64,000 nucleotides of DNA from JAAEUB01 sp964550345 (GTDB lineage Bacteria; Pseudomonadota; Alphaproteobacteria; Rhodobacterales; Rhodobacteraceae): assembly GCA_964550345.1 (NCBI GenBank), contig CAZJYZ010000011.1:16256-80255 (forward strand), read 5' to 3'. Below, piece after piece: positions 49,627 to 58,652 of the stretch. The stretch's first letter is position 1. Each line of letters opens with the position of its first letter. The position numbers and the translations under genes are program-made. Below the pieces are notes generated by a model that saw only the letters and a program-made list of their open reading frames with translations, searched no databases and was not told where the DNA came from.

Positions 49627-49651
49627 AATGCCAACAGCAAAAGGTAGCGCC

Positions 49652-50209
49652 ATGTTCATCCAGACCGAAAACACTCCAAACCCCGCAACTTTGAAATTCC
49701 TGCCTGGTCAGGCCGTACTTGGCGCTGGCACTGCAGATTTCACCTCTGCGGATGCCGCAAGTACGTCACCTTTGGCCTATCGCGTCTTCGGTGTTGAAAG
49801 TGTTACCGGAGTATTTCTGGGAGCGGATTTTGTCACTGTGACCAAGGCAGATGCGGTTGAGTGGGATCATATCAAGCCGGCCGTTCTGGGTGCTATCATG
49901 GAACACTTTCAGTCCGGACAACCGGCCATAGAGGGTGACGCAGCCCCCGGACATGCAGAACATGACGGGCCTGACTCTCAAATCGTCAACCAGATCAAGG
50001 ACTTGCTGGACACGCGGGTGCGCCCTGCTGTGGCGCAAGACGGAGGTGACATCACCTTTCACGGTTTTGAACGCGGAGTGGTTTACCTGCACATGCAGGG
50101 TGCCTGCGCTGGCTGTCCGTCTTCGACACTGACCCTGAAAATGGGTATTGAAAACCTGCTGAAGCATTTCATCCCGGAAGTAACCGAGGTGCGCCCGGTC
50201 GCAGTTTAG
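49652..50209 (+). CDS. nfuA: NfuA-type Fe-S scaffold/carrier
   Basis: A 185-residue protein. The N-terminal Nfu_N domain begins MFIQTENTPNPATLKFLPGQ. The C-terminal NifU domain has RPAVAQDGGDITFHGFERG and the cluster-binding MQGACAGCPSS (CxxC, about residue 152). It delivers 4Fe-4S clusters to apoproteins. ATG 49652 follows AAAAGGTAG. A strong promoter lies immediately upstream. tsaB follows 21 bases later, an arrangement found in many alphaproteobacteria. Confidence 0.96.
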   Translation: MFIQTENTPNPATLKFLPGQAVLGAGTADFTSADAASTSPLAYRVFGVESVTGVFLGADFVTVTKADAVEWDHIKPAVLGAIMEHFQSGQPAIEGDAAPGHAEHDGPDSQIVNQIKDLLDTRVRPAVAQDGGDITFHGFERGVVYLHMQGACAGCPSSTLTLKMGIENLLKHFIPEVTEVRPVAV

Positions 50210-50230
50210 GCCAAGCTCTGCCTTGGTACC

Positions 50231-50833
50231 ATGAACCAGCCCTTAACCCTTGCCTTTGACACATCTGGCGGATGGATCGCTGCCGCCCTTTTGCGGGCGG
50301 ATCAGATCGAAACTGTAATTCACGCAGACATGGCACGCGGCCAGGGCGAGCACTTGATGCCCTTGTTGAAGGGAATGCTGCAAGAAGCCCGCGTAACGTG
50401 GCGTGACCTTGATCTGATAGGGGTCGGTACCGGTCCCGGAAATTTTACAGGTATTCGTATATCAGTTGCCGCTGCGCGAGGGCTGGCGATGTCGTTGGAC
50501 ATACCAGCCATCGGAGTTAACGGATTTGAAGCGGCACGCGGTGTTGATGAAATGCGTTGCTGGGTTGCAATCGACGCACCACGCGATCAGGTCTATCTGC
50601 AGCGGCTAGGGGAAAATTATCGCGAACCCAAACTGGTGCCTGCTGCGCTGTGTGGTGATCTGGATGCACCCTTGATTTACGCCAGGAACATACCTCAAAA
50701 ACAACAAGTTACAAATATTGCGCGCATTGCTTATGCCCGCAAAGACCAAAACCAAGCCCGGCCTGCACCTCTTTACGTGCGCGCACCCGACGCGGCTCCG
50801 CCGAAAGACCCGGCACCGGTCCTTTTACCGTGA
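50231..50833 (+). CDS. tsaB: tRNA t6A-synthesis protein TsaB
   Basis: A 200-residue inactive-paralogue partner of TsaD in threonylcarbamoyl-adenosine (t6A37) formation. The ASKHA-fold motifs are LAFDTSGGWIAAALL at the N-terminus and DLIGVGTGPGNFTGIRISVA, the TsaB signature. The C-terminal part, with YVRAPDAAPPKDPAP, is short and disordered. Its stop overlaps the GTG start of rimI, so they are coupled. No start codon other than ATG 50231 preserves the first strand. Confidence 0.94.
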   Translation: MNQPLTLAFDTSGGWIAAALLRADQIETVIHADMARGQGEHLMPLLKGMLQEARVTWRDLDLIGVGTGPGNFTGIRISVAAARGLAMSLDIPAIGVNGFEAARGVDEMRCWVAIDAPRDQVYLQRLGENYREPKLVPAALCGDLDAPLIYARNIPQKQQVTNIARIAYARKDQNQARPAPLYVRAPDAAPPKDPAPVLLP

Positions 50834-51246
50834 CACCGGAGCAACTTGCAGAAATCTACAAGTCGGCCTTCACCAACAGCAGGGCGTGGGAGCCAAGCGA
50901 GTTCACGGAGATTTTGGCCCAGCCCACCACATTTCTGGTCGAAAAAGGCAGTCAGGGGTTTGCGATTGGCCGCGCTGTAACCGGAGAGGCCGAATTGATC
51001 ACCCTTGCCGTTGCCCCCAAGACCCAACGCCAGGGTGTTGGCCGCACCCTGCTCACAGCATTTCAGGAGCGGGCTGCAAGCCTTGGCGCTACCCGCCTTT
51101 TTCTCGAAGTTTCCGAGGATAATCTTCCGGCCATAACTCTCTATCGGACCCAAAACTGGGCCGAATCCGGGAGGCGAAAAAGCTATTACAAACGCGCAAA
51201 TGGCGTGACTTGCGATTCTATCTTGTTTGAAAAGAAGTTGACGTAG
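50830..51246 (+). CDS. rimI: ribosomal-protein-S18-alanine N-acetyltransferase-like GNAT
   Basis: A 138-residue GNAT acetyltransferase. The acetyl-CoA pyrophosphate loop is VAPKTQRQGVGRTLLTAF. The C-terminal motif LEVSEDNLPAITLYRTQNWA and the RKSYYKR segment are typical of RimI. The GTG start (50830) overlaps the tsaB stop, the same tsaB-rimI pairing seen across bacteria. It probably acetylates the N-terminus of ribosomal protein S18, though small GNATs can differ in target. Confidence 0.9.
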   Translation: MTPEQLAEIYKSAFTNSRAWEPSEFTEILAQPTTFLVEKGSQGFAIGRAVTGEAELITLAVAPKTQRQGVGRTLLTAFQERAASLGATRLFLEVSEDNLPAITLYRTQNWAESGRRKSYYKRANGVTCDSILFEKKLT

Positions 51247-51271
51247 CGGCAAGCACCGTCAATTTTCGCTG

Positions 51272-51298
51272 ATTACCCCCTTAAAAAACAGGGGTAAT
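51272..51298 (+). terminator. stem-loop downstream of rimI
   Basis: ATTACCCC (51272-51279) and GGGGTAAT (51291-51298) form a perfect 8-bp stem with an A-rich 11-base loop, 25 bases after the rimI stop. No T-run follows, so its terminator strength is unclear. Confidence 0.5.
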
Positions 51299-51311
51299 GG
51301 CGACTTTGAAC

Positions 51312-51336
51312 ATTTGGTCAAATATTAACCTTGACC
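51312..51336. promoter_or_regulatory. overlapping inverted repeats, possible operator of the nucleoside transporter operon
   Basis: ATTTG-GT-CAAAT (51312-51323) and GGTCAA-N9-TTGACC (51316-51336) overlap. The right arm TTGACC doubles as a -35-like box, followed after 18 or 19 bases by CTAAAT/TAAATT (51355-51361). Confidence 0.45.
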
Positions 51337-51452
51337 CAACCCTTGCTCTGCGGGCTAAATTGCGGATGATCCTTTTCAGCGATCTGCTCGCAAGGGGGTA
51401 AGCAGGCACGAGGTCTGCGGTCCCTCCACATTAACCAACGGGAGAAAAAAAC

Positions 51453-52448
51453 ATGACCCTGATGCAGAAATTCTTTGGTGCCGCTGCCACTTTGGCACTG
51501 ACAGCCGGCGCAGCCATAGCCGGACCAGCCATTATCTTTGACCTTGGCGGTAAGTTCGACAAATCATTTAACGAAGCAGGACATAACGGCGCGCAGCGTT
51601 GGGCTGACGAAACCGGTGGCACTTATCTTGAGATAGAATTGCAGTCGGAAGCACAGCGTGAACAGGCCCTGCGCCGGTTTGCAGAAGCGGGTGCAAACCC
51701 GATCATCACAATGGGCTTTGCCATGTCGAGCCCGATTGAACAGGTTGCCGCGGATTATCCGGACACCAAGTTCGCCACAATTGACGGCTGGGTTCAAATG
51801 GACAACGTCTTGTCCGTTGGTTTTGCCGAGCATCAGGGTTCATACCTTGTTGGCATGATCGCCGGTATGAAAAGCGAAAGCGGAACAGTTGGTTTCGTTG
51901 GCGGTATGGACATTCCTTTGATCCGTCGCTTTGCCTGTGGCTACGCACAAGGTGTGGCAGCTGTAAATGCTGACGCAACCGTGATTTCCAATATGACAGG
52001 TACAACGCCTGCCGCATGGAATGACCCGGTTAAGGGCTCGGAACTGACTCGTGCTCAAATCGCACAAGGCGCTGACATTGTTTACGCCGCTGCTGGTGGT
52101 ACCGGCCTTGGCGTTCTGCAAACAGCTGCGGACGAAGGTATCCTTTCGATCGGGGTTGATTCAAACCAGAACTACCTGCACCCAGGCAGCGTTCTGACTT
52201 CGATGCTGAAGCGCGTTGACGTTGCTGTTTATGAACTGATGAGCGCAGGCACTGATATGCCAACCGGCTTCATGGGTCTGGACCTCGCTTCCGACGGTGT
52301 TGGCTATGCAATGGACGAGCATAACGCCGCACTTGTAAGCCAGGAAATGATTGACGCCGTTGAAGCAGCAAAAGCTGCGATTATTTCCGGTGAACTGTCG
52401 GTACACAACTACTCCGACGACGACAGCTGCCCGGCCCTGAACTTCTAA
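51453..52448 (+). CDS. BMP-family substrate-binding protein of a nucleoside ABC transporter
   Basis: A 331-residue periplasmic protein with a signal peptide (cleaved after AGAAIA). The Bmp/Med fold begins AIIFDLGGKFDKSFNEAGHNG and contains VGFVGGMDIPLIRRFACGYA, where the helix after GGMD contacts the nucleoside. It is the first gene of an operon with ATPase, two permeases and purine nucleoside phosphorylase, so nucleosides (probably purine nucleosides) are the expected ligand. GGGAG lies before the ATG. The long upstream leader holds an inverted-repeat operator. Confidence 0.94.
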   Translation: MTLMQKFFGAAATLALTAGAAIAGPAIIFDLGGKFDKSFNEAGHNGAQRWADETGGTYLEIELQSEAQREQALRRFAEAGANPIITMGFAMSSPIEQVAADYPDTKFATIDGWVQMDNVLSVGFAEHQGSYLVGMIAGMKSESGTVGFVGGMDIPLIRRFACGYAQGVAAVNADATVISNMTGTTPAAWNDPVKGSELTRAQIAQGADIVYAAAGGTGLGVLQTAADEGILSIGVDSNQNYLHPGSVLTSMLKRVDVAVYELMSAGTDMPTGFMGLDLASDGVGYAMDEHNAALVSQEMIDAVEAAKAAIISGELSVHNYSDDDSCPALNF

Positions 52449-54029
52449 ATGACCGGTCAAAATACAGAAGCGGAGCGGCGTGCAAGCGCCGCTCCTGCCA
52501 TTGAACTTCGCGGCATTTCGAAGGCGTTTGGCCCGGTGCAGGCGAACAAGGACATCTCTATTTCCGTCCAGCCCGGCACGATCCATGGGATCATCGGGGA
52601 AAACGGCGCCGGTAAATCGACTTTGATGTCAATCCTTTACGGGTTTTATAAAGCCGATGAAGGTCAGATTTTCATCCACGGGGAAGAGACCCAGATACCA
52701 GACAGCCAGGCGGCGATTTCGGCGGGCATTGGCATGGTATTCCAGCATTTCAAGCTGGTTGAAAATTTCTCAGTTCTGGAAAACGTGGTGTTGGGCGTGG
52801 AAGAAGGCGAAATGATCCGCCCCTCTCTGGCCAAGGCGCGCAAGCATTTGAAGGAGCTGGCCGAGGAATACGAACTGCATGTGGACCCGGATGCCAAGAT
52901 CGAAGACCTGGGCGTTGGCCTGCAGCAGCGTACGGAAATCCTCAAGGCACTCTATCGTGAAGCCGACATTCTTATTCTGGACGAGCCGACCGGGGTTCTG
53001 ACCCCGGCCGAGGCCGACCACTTGTTCCGCATCCTGCAAGGGCTGAAGGAACAGGGTAAAACCATCATCCTGATCACCCACAAGCTACGTGAGATTATGG
53101 AAATTACTGACACGGTCAGCGTCATGCGGCGCGGCGAGATGACGGCGACGGTGAAAACTGCCGAAACCAGCCCCGAGCAGCTGGCCGAGCTTATGGTGGG
53201 CCGCAAAGTTCTGATGCGGGTCGACAAAAAGCCAGCGACCCCTGGCGAGAAAGTTCTTGAAGTCAAAGACCTGCGCATGACCGACGAATTTGGCGTGGAG
53301 CGTGTCAAAGGTATTTCGTTTGATGTGCGCGCGGGTGAAATCCTGGGCATTGCCGGGGTTTCCGGTAACGGGCAGGCCGAGCTTCTGAAAATGCTTGGCG
53401 GCTTTGCCGACGGCACTGGTTCGATCCGGATGAACGGAAACGAGCTCGACCTGACAGGCAAACATTCCGATGGCCGCTCTCGGCGCGCGCGCAGCATTTC
53501 GCACGTTCCCGAGGATCGCCAGCATCTGGGACTGATCATGGATTTCGCCGCTTGGGAGAACCTGGCCTTTGGCTATCACCATGCGCCGGAATACCAGAAA
53601 AACCGGCTTTTCATGGATATACCTGCCATGATCAAAGATGCGGAAGGCAAGATGGAGCGCTTTGATGTGCGCCCGCCCAACACGCATTTGGATGCCAAGA
53701 GCTTTTCTGGCGGCAACCAGCAAAAGATCGTGCTGGCCCGCGAGATTGAGCGCAACCCCGACCTCCTGCTGGTCGGTCAGCCGACACGCGGCGTCGATAT
53801 CGGCGCCATCGAGTTCATTCACAAACAGATCATCGCCCTGCGCGATCAGGGCAAGGCGATTTTGCTGGTTTCGGTGGAACTGGATGAAATCCTTTCGCTG
53901 TCAGACCGCATTGCCGTGATGTTTGACGGGCATATAATGGGCGAACGATTGCCCAACGAAACAGACGAAACGGAACTGGGCCTGCTGATGGCCGGGGTGA
54001 CCGACACGGGTGAAGGAGAAGCGGCCTGA
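52449..54029 (+). CDS. ABC transporter ATPase, duplicated (YufO/NupO type)
   Basis: A 526-residue protein with two ABC domains. Domain 1 has Walker A GENGAGKST, an atypical signature region GVGLQQRTEILKAL and Walker B ILILDEPTGVLTP. Domain 2 has a degenerate Walker A (GVSGNGQAELLKML), signature FSGGNQQKIVLAREI and Walker B region LLLVGQPTRGVDIGA. This tandem architecture with one weakened site is normal for sugar/nucleoside importers. The start immediately follows the BMP stop, and the stop overlaps the next permease start. Confidence 0.95.
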   Translation: MTGQNTEAERRASAAPAIELRGISKAFGPVQANKDISISVQPGTIHGIIGENGAGKSTLMSILYGFYKADEGQIFIHGEETQIPDSQAAISAGIGMVFQHFKLVENFSVLENVVLGVEEGEMIRPSLAKARKHLKELAEEYELHVDPDAKIEDLGVGLQQRTEILKALYREADILILDEPTGVLTPAEADHLFRILQGLKEQGKTIILITHKLREIMEITDTVSVMRRGEMTATVKTAETSPEQLAELMVGRKVLMRVDKKPATPGEKVLEVKDLRMTDEFGVERVKGISFDVRAGEILGIAGVSGNGQAELLKMLGGFADGTGSIRMNGNELDLTGKHSDGRSRRARSISHVPEDRQHLGLIMDFAAWENLAFGYHHAPEYQKNRLFMDIPAMIKDAEGKMERFDVRPPNTHLDAKSFSGGNQQKIVLAREIERNPDLLLVGQPTRGVDIGAIEFIHKQIIALRDQGKAILLVSVELDEILSLSDRIAVMFDGHIMGERLPNETDETELGLLMAGVTDTGEGEAA

Positions 54030-55129
54030 TGGAGAAGATGCCTCGTTGGGCCGATGTGGTCCTTATCCCTCTAATTAACCTGACCATAGCCTTCTCCCTG
54101 TCTGCTCTGGTCATTCTGGCGATCGGTGAAAACCCGATTGCTGTGGTGAAAATGATGATACAGGGTGCGCTCGGGTCCAGCTATGGCTGGGGCTATACGC
54201 TTTATTACGCCACGAACTTCCTGTTTACCGGGCTTGCTGTAGCAGTGGCTTTTCAGGCGTCCCTGTTTAACATTGGTGGCGAAGGCCAGGCTGCAATGGG
54301 CGGGCTGGGCGTAGCTCTTGTCGCGCTATATATTCCCTTTCCACACTGGACCGTTGCGCTGATCTTCGCCATGGCAGGTGGGGCCATGTTTGGTGCCCTC
54401 TGGGCGCTGATCCCGGCATACCTGCAGGCCAAACGCGGCAGCCATATCGTGATTACAACGATCATGTTCAACTTTATCGCCGCGTCTTTGCTGAACTACC
54501 TGTTGGTGAACGTGCTGCGGCCACAGGGTTCTATGGACCCATCCTCGGCTCGCTTTCCGGAAACCACACATCTGCCCACCTTCCACGACATGCTGGCGCC
54601 TTTTGGTATTAACTTTTCAAAGGCAGCCCCGGTTAACATTTCGCTGTTGATCGGGTTGGCAATGGCAGTGGCGGTGTATTTCCTGCTGTGGCGCACGCGG
54701 CTTGGTTATGAGATTCGCGCCTTTGGTAAGAACCAGTCCGCTTCGGTTTATGCAGGCATTTCGATCACCGGTATCACTATAATCGCAATGATGATTTCCG
54801 GCGGGATTGCCGGGATGATGGCCATCAACAACACGATGGGCGAAAGCGAACGCCTGATCATGAACTCGGTCGAAGGGGCGGGCTTTATTGGCATCGCGGT
54901 GGCGCTGATGGGGCGCAATCATCCGTTCGGCGTTTTGCTGGCGGCCCTCCTTTTCGGGTTTCTCTATCAAGGCGGCGGCGAGGTTTCACTCTGGACCAAA
55001 ATCCCGCGCGAACTGATTATCGTAGTGCAGGCGCTGGTGATCATGTTCACCGGTTCGCTCGACAACATGGTGCGCATGCCGATTGAACGCGCCTTTATTA
55101 ATGCTGCTAAGAAACGGAAGGCGAGCTGA
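54029..55129 (+). CDS. nucleoside ABC transporter permease 1
   Basis: A 366-residue BPD_transp_2-type permease with eight to ten membrane helices. The family segment NIGGEGQAAMGGLGVALVALY lies after helix 3, and GAGFIGIAVALMGRNHPFGVLLAALLFG (read here as segments GAGFIGIAVALMG and NHPFGVLLAALLFG) near the C-terminus. It pairs with the second permease at 55129. Its start overlaps the ATPase stop by one base and its stop overlaps the next start by one base, so the four transporter genes are translationally linked. Confidence 0.94.
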   Translation: MEKMPRWADVVLIPLINLTIAFSLSALVILAIGENPIAVVKMMIQGALGSSYGWGYTLYYATNFLFTGLAVAVAFQASLFNIGGEGQAAMGGLGVALVALYIPFPHWTVALIFAMAGGAMFGALWALIPAYLQAKRGSHIVITTIMFNFIAASLLNYLLVNVLRPQGSMDPSSARFPETTHLPTFHDMLAPFGINFSKAAPVNISLLIGLAMAVAVYFLLWRTRLGYEIRAFGKNQSASVYAGISITGITIIAMMISGGIAGMMAINNTMGESERLIMNSVEGAGFIGIAVALMGRNHPFGVLLAALLFGFLYQGGGEVSLWTKIPRELIIVVQALVIMFTGSLDNMVRMPIERAFINAAKKRKAS

Positions 55130-56094
55130 TGGACCTCCTGTCAATACTGCAAATCTTTGATTCTGCCGTACGCCTTGCCACGCCACTATTGCTGGCCTGC
55201 CTCGCCGGTCTTTTTAGCGAACGTGCGGGCATTTTCGATATTGGGCTAGAGGGAAAAATTCTGGTCTCGGCCTTTTTCTCGGCTGGTGTCGCTGTTTTGT
55301 CCGGCTCCATCTGGGTTGGACTAATTGCCGGGCTTGCCGGGTCGGTCATTTTTTCCGGCATCCACGGCCTCGCCTCGATTACTTTTCGTGGAAACCAGCT
55401 GATCTCAGGCGTGGCACTGAACTTCCTTGCCTCCGGGTTAACCGTTCTGATCGGCGTATCCTGGTTCAGCCTTGGCGGCCGCACACCCGGCCTGAAGGAT
55501 GCGGAACGCTTCCTGCCGATTGATCTGCCGTTTGCCGAAAGCCTGTCAGGTGTTCCCATTTTCGGGCCAATCTACAGCGAGCTGATCTCGGGCCACACAT
55601 TGTTGGTCTATGTCGCCCTTCTGGCGGTGCCCTTGTCCTGGTGGGTGCTCTATCGCACCCGTTTCGGCCTGCGTCTGCGTGCCGTGGGTGAAAACCCGGC
55701 TGCCGTGGATACGGCGGGAATTTCGGTGATAAAACTGCGCTATGCCTCGATGCTGATTGCCGGTGTTCTGTGCGGGCTTGCAGGCGTTTATCTGGCCACC
55801 GGGCTGGGCGCAGGTTTCGGCAAGGAAATGAGTGCCGGGCGTGGATATATCGCACTGGCTGCCCTGATCTTCTCAAAATGGCGGCCATGGTATGCGCTGG
55901 GGGCGACGATGCTCTTTGGCCTGCTGGAGGCCGTTGCCAACCGCTATCAGAATATCGACCTTGGCGGCTTTATCGTGCCGGTGCAATTCATGCAGGCCCT
56001 GCCCTATATCCTGACGGTGATCATCCTTGCGGGCTTTGTCGGTTCGGCCATCCCGCCGCGTGCTGGTGGACAACCATATGTCAAAGAGCGTTAA
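55129..56094 (+). CDS. nucleoside ABC transporter permease 2
   Basis: A 321-residue BPD_transp_2-type permease. LFSERAGIFDIGLEGKILVSA, FRGNQLISGVALNFLASGLT and RTRFGLRLRAVGENPAAVDT are family landmarks. The C-terminal helices include VQFMQALPYILTVIILAGFV. It is the second half of the membrane pore. The next gene (purine nucleoside phosphorylase) starts 17 bases inside its 3' end in another frame. Confidence 0.94.
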   Translation: MDLLSILQIFDSAVRLATPLLLACLAGLFSERAGIFDIGLEGKILVSAFFSAGVAVLSGSIWVGLIAGLAGSVIFSGIHGLASITFRGNQLISGVALNFLASGLTVLIGVSWFSLGGRTPGLKDAERFLPIDLPFAESLSGVPIFGPIYSELISGHTLLVYVALLAVPLSWWVLYRTRFGLRLRAVGENPAAVDTAGISVIKLRYASMLIAGVLCGLAGVYLATGLGAGFGKEMSAGRGYIALAALIFSKWRPWYALGATMLFGLLEAVANRYQNIDLGGFIVPVQFMQALPYILTVIILAGFVGSAIPPRAGGQPYVKER

Positions 56095-56881
56095 GGAACT
56101 CACGCAGCTCATCCAGACGCGGGCCGGGTCAGACCCTGTCCGCGTCGGGATGATCCTTGGCTCGGGTCTTGGCCATCTGGCAGAAGCCGTGGACGGCGTT
56201 GCTATTCCCTATACTGACCTGCCGGGGTTTCCCCATGCAGGCGTTTCGGGCCACAATCCGAACCTTGTCATAGGCGATCTGGAAGGCACCCGCGTCGCCG
56301 TATTTGGTGCGCGAGCCCATTATTATGAGACCGGGCGCGGCGACGTTATGCGCCCTGCTCTTGAGGTTTTGAAAGCCCTTGGGGCGCAGCAGCTCATTGT
56401 AACCAACGCAGCGGGCTCGATGCGCGCGGATATTCCGCCCGGCAACCTGATGCTTCTGGATGACCACATTAATTTTTCCGGCCTTAACCCTTTGATCGGT
56501 GAAGAAACAGACGCGCGTTTTGTCCCAATGGGGGACGCCTATGATCCTGATATGCGCGCGCGTCTCAGCGCCATTGCCGAAAAGCAGGATACCGCGCTGA
56601 ATACGGGCGTTTATGCCTGGTATTCCGGCCCTTCCTTTGAAACACCGGCTGAAATTCGCGCCATCCGTATTCTCGGCGCTGATGCCGTGGGTATGTCGAC
56701 CGTGCCCGAGGTGATTCTGGCACGCTTTCTGAACCTGCGAGTCGCGGCGATCTCGGTCATTACCAATATGGCCGCTGGTATGTCTGACGAACATATCAGC
56801 CATGAGCATACCAAGGAAATGGCACCGATTGGGGCCGCAAAGCTGGAAAAAATCCTGCGGGAATACCTCAAAACCGGTTGA
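56078..56881 (+). CDS. purine nucleoside phosphorylase (trimeric PunA type)
   Basis: A 267-residue enzyme that splits purine nucleosides with phosphate. Motifs are VGMILGSGLGHLAEAV, the phosphate-binding HYYETGRGD, TNAAGSMRADIPPG, YSGPSFETPAEIRAIR and GADAVGMSTVPEVILAR, all typical of the trimeric class. ATG 56078 gives MSKSVKELTQL, and a longer frame from 56027 lies fully inside the permease gene. Its place at the end of the nucleoside importer operon assigns the transporter to purine nucleosides. The released guanine could enter the guanine deaminase reaction. Confidence 0.95.
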   Translation: MSKSVKELTQLIQTRAGSDPVRVGMILGSGLGHLAEAVDGVAIPYTDLPGFPHAGVSGHNPNLVIGDLEGTRVAVFGARAHYYETGRGDVMRPALEVLKALGAQQLIVTNAAGSMRADIPPGNLMLLDDHINFSGLNPLIGEETDARFVPMGDAYDPDMRARLSAIAEKQDTALNTGVYAWYSGPSFETPAEIRAIRILGADAVGMSTVPEVILARFLNLRVAAISVITNMAAGMSDEHISHEHTKEMAPIGAAKLEKILREYLKTG

Positions 56882-56959
56882 TGATCCGATTTGTCGCAGC
56901 CTGACCCTGTGCGCAGGCGGGTTCGGCGTCTGGACATATTCACTAATCTGCATCAGTAG

Positions 56960-57877
56960 ATGCGCATGCAGATATACCTTCCCATCGCCGAAGTATCGGT
57001 CAATGCGTTCCTCCTTTTAGGCCTCGGCGGCATCGTCGGCATGCTTAGCGGCATGTTTGGGGTCGGTGGTGGCTTTCTGATGACACCGCTTTTGTTTTTC
57101 ATCGGTATTCCACCTGCCGTAGCTGTGGCGACTGAGGCAAACCAGATCGTCGCCTCAAGCTTTTCCGGTGTTCTGGCGCATTTTAAAAGAAAAACCGTTG
57201 ATCTGAAAATGGGTGGCGTGTTGCTGGCCGGGGGGCTGGTGGGGGCGTTCCTGGGCGTCCAGCTATTTAACTACCTGAAATCCCTGGGACAAGTCGACCT
57301 GTTGATCAAGCTCAGTTATGTCACCTTCCTGTCGATCATCGGTGGCTTGATGTTTGTGGAAAGCCTGCGCGCAATAATGAAAACCCGCGGTGGCGCCGCT
57401 CCGAAACGGCGCAAACATACCTGGGTGCATAACCTACCGTTCAAGATGAAGTTTCGCACCTCCGGTCTCTATATCTCGGCCATTCCACCGATATTGGTAG
57501 GTGTCGTCGTTGGGGTTCTGGCCGCGATCATGGGGGTCGGCGGCGGCTTCATCATGGTGCCGGCGATGATTTACCTGTTGGGGATGCCCACCAAGGTTGT
57601 GGTCGGGACCTCGCTGTTCCAGATCATCTTTGTCACCGCCTTCACCACGTTGATGCACGCAACTACCAACTACACGGTAGATATGGGTCTGGCAGTGTTG
57701 TTGCTGGTCGGCGGTGTCATAGGCGCGCAGATCGGGGCGCGGATAGGTGTAAAGCTGAAGGCCGAACAGCTTCGGATCCTGCTGGCGATCATGGTGCTGG
57801 CGGTCTGTGCCAAACTGGGGCTGGACCTGTTGCTGGAGCCAAGTGAGCTTTTTGCTATCGGCGCGGGGGGGCACTGA
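56960..57877 (+). CDS. TauE/SafE-family sulfite/organosulfonate exporter
   Basis: A 305-residue membrane protein with eight to nine helices in two repeats. Each repeat carries the glycine motif: GMFGVGGGFLMTPLLFFIG in the first and AIMGVGGGFIMVPAMIYLLG in the second. SafE-type proteins export sulfite or sulfoacetate made from taurine and sulfonate breakdown. No dissimilation genes (xsc, tauR) are adjacent, so the substrate is inferred only from family. The start may be ATG 56960 or 56966. It is followed at once by a TIGR02186 gene, the recurring alphaproteobacterial partner. Confidence 0.9.
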   Translation: MRMQIYLPIAEVSVNAFLLLGLGGIVGMLSGMFGVGGGFLMTPLLFFIGIPPAVAVATEANQIVASSFSGVLAHFKRKTVDLKMGGVLLAGGLVGAFLGVQLFNYLKSLGQVDLLIKLSYVTFLSIIGGLMFVESLRAIMKTRGGAAPKRRKHTWVHNLPFKMKFRTSGLYISAIPPILVGVVVGVLAAIMGVGGGFIMVPAMIYLLGMPTKVVVGTSLFQIIFVTAFTTLMHATTNYTVDMGLAVLLLVGGVIGAQIGARIGVKLKAEQLRILLAIMVLAVCAKLGLDLLLEPSELFAIGAGGH

Positions 57878-57878
57878 C

Positions 57879-58634
57879 ATGATACGCTTTTTGCTTGCCC
57901 TGTTCCTCGTTACCGCCCTGCCTGCAAAAGCGCAGGAAAGTGTCGTTGCCGGACTAAGCCAAAACCGCGTTGCCATTACCGCAACCTTCGTTGGCTCAGA
58001 AATCCTGATATTCGGCGCAATCAAGCGTGACACCCCGGCGCCAGACGCAGGTGACCTTAACGTCATCATCGTCGTTTCCGGCCCTTCACAACCACTAAGC
58101 GTGCGCCGAAAATCCAAGCGTTACGGCATTTGGGTCAACGGCGCCGCAACGGAAATTGAGGCCGCGCCCAGTTTTTATGCTGTTGCCACTTCTGCGCCTT
58201 TGTCTCAGGCGATCACCGAAGCCGAGGACTTGCGCCACCATATCTCAATCCCAAACGCGATAAGTCTGGAAGATCACTCGGCTGAAGCAATGGAATTTGC
58301 AGAAGCTGTGATCCGTATTCGCGAAAATCAAGGGCTCTACAAGCTGGAAGAAGGTGTCGTGAACCTGCAGGAAGATACCCTGTTTGACACGTCAGTTTCC
58401 CTTCCGGCCAACCTGACCGAAGGTGAATACCACGCACGCATATACCTGACCCGGGGCGGAGAAGTTGTTTCTGATTTTGACACGATGATAAATGTGCAAA
58501 AAGTTGGCATTGAACGTTGGATGTATAATCTGGCCCATGAAAGACCACTGATTTACGGGTTGCTTTCCCTGATCATCGCCATTGCTGCTGGCTGGGGCGC
58601 TTCGACCTTTTTCCGGGTAGTTTTACGTAGCTAA
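57879..58634 (+). CDS. TIGR02186-family membrane-anchored protein
   Basis: A 251-residue protein with a signal peptide (cleaved after LPAKAQ), a beta-rich periplasmic domain (FVGSEILIFGAIKRD, PLSVRRKSKRYGIWVNG), and one C-terminal membrane helix (IYGLLSLIIAIAAGWGASTFF). This is the alphaproteobacterial TIGR02186 family of unknown function, consistently found beside SafE genes. It starts one base after the safE-like stop. It is probably an accessory of the exporter in the periplasm. I infer this from the linkage alone. Confidence 0.9.
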   Translation: MIRFLLALFLVTALPAKAQESVVAGLSQNRVAITATFVGSEILIFGAIKRDTPAPDAGDLNVIIVVSGPSQPLSVRRKSKRYGIWVNGAATEIEAAPSFYAVATSAPLSQAITEAEDLRHHISIPNAISLEDHSAEAMEFAEAVIRIRENQGLYKLEEGVVNLQEDTLFDTSVSLPANLTEGEYHARIYLTRGGEVVSDFDTMINVQKVGIERWMYNLAHERPLIYGLLSLIIAIAAGWGASTFFRVVLRS

Positions 58635-58652
58635 ACGCTGATCTCTGCCAGA

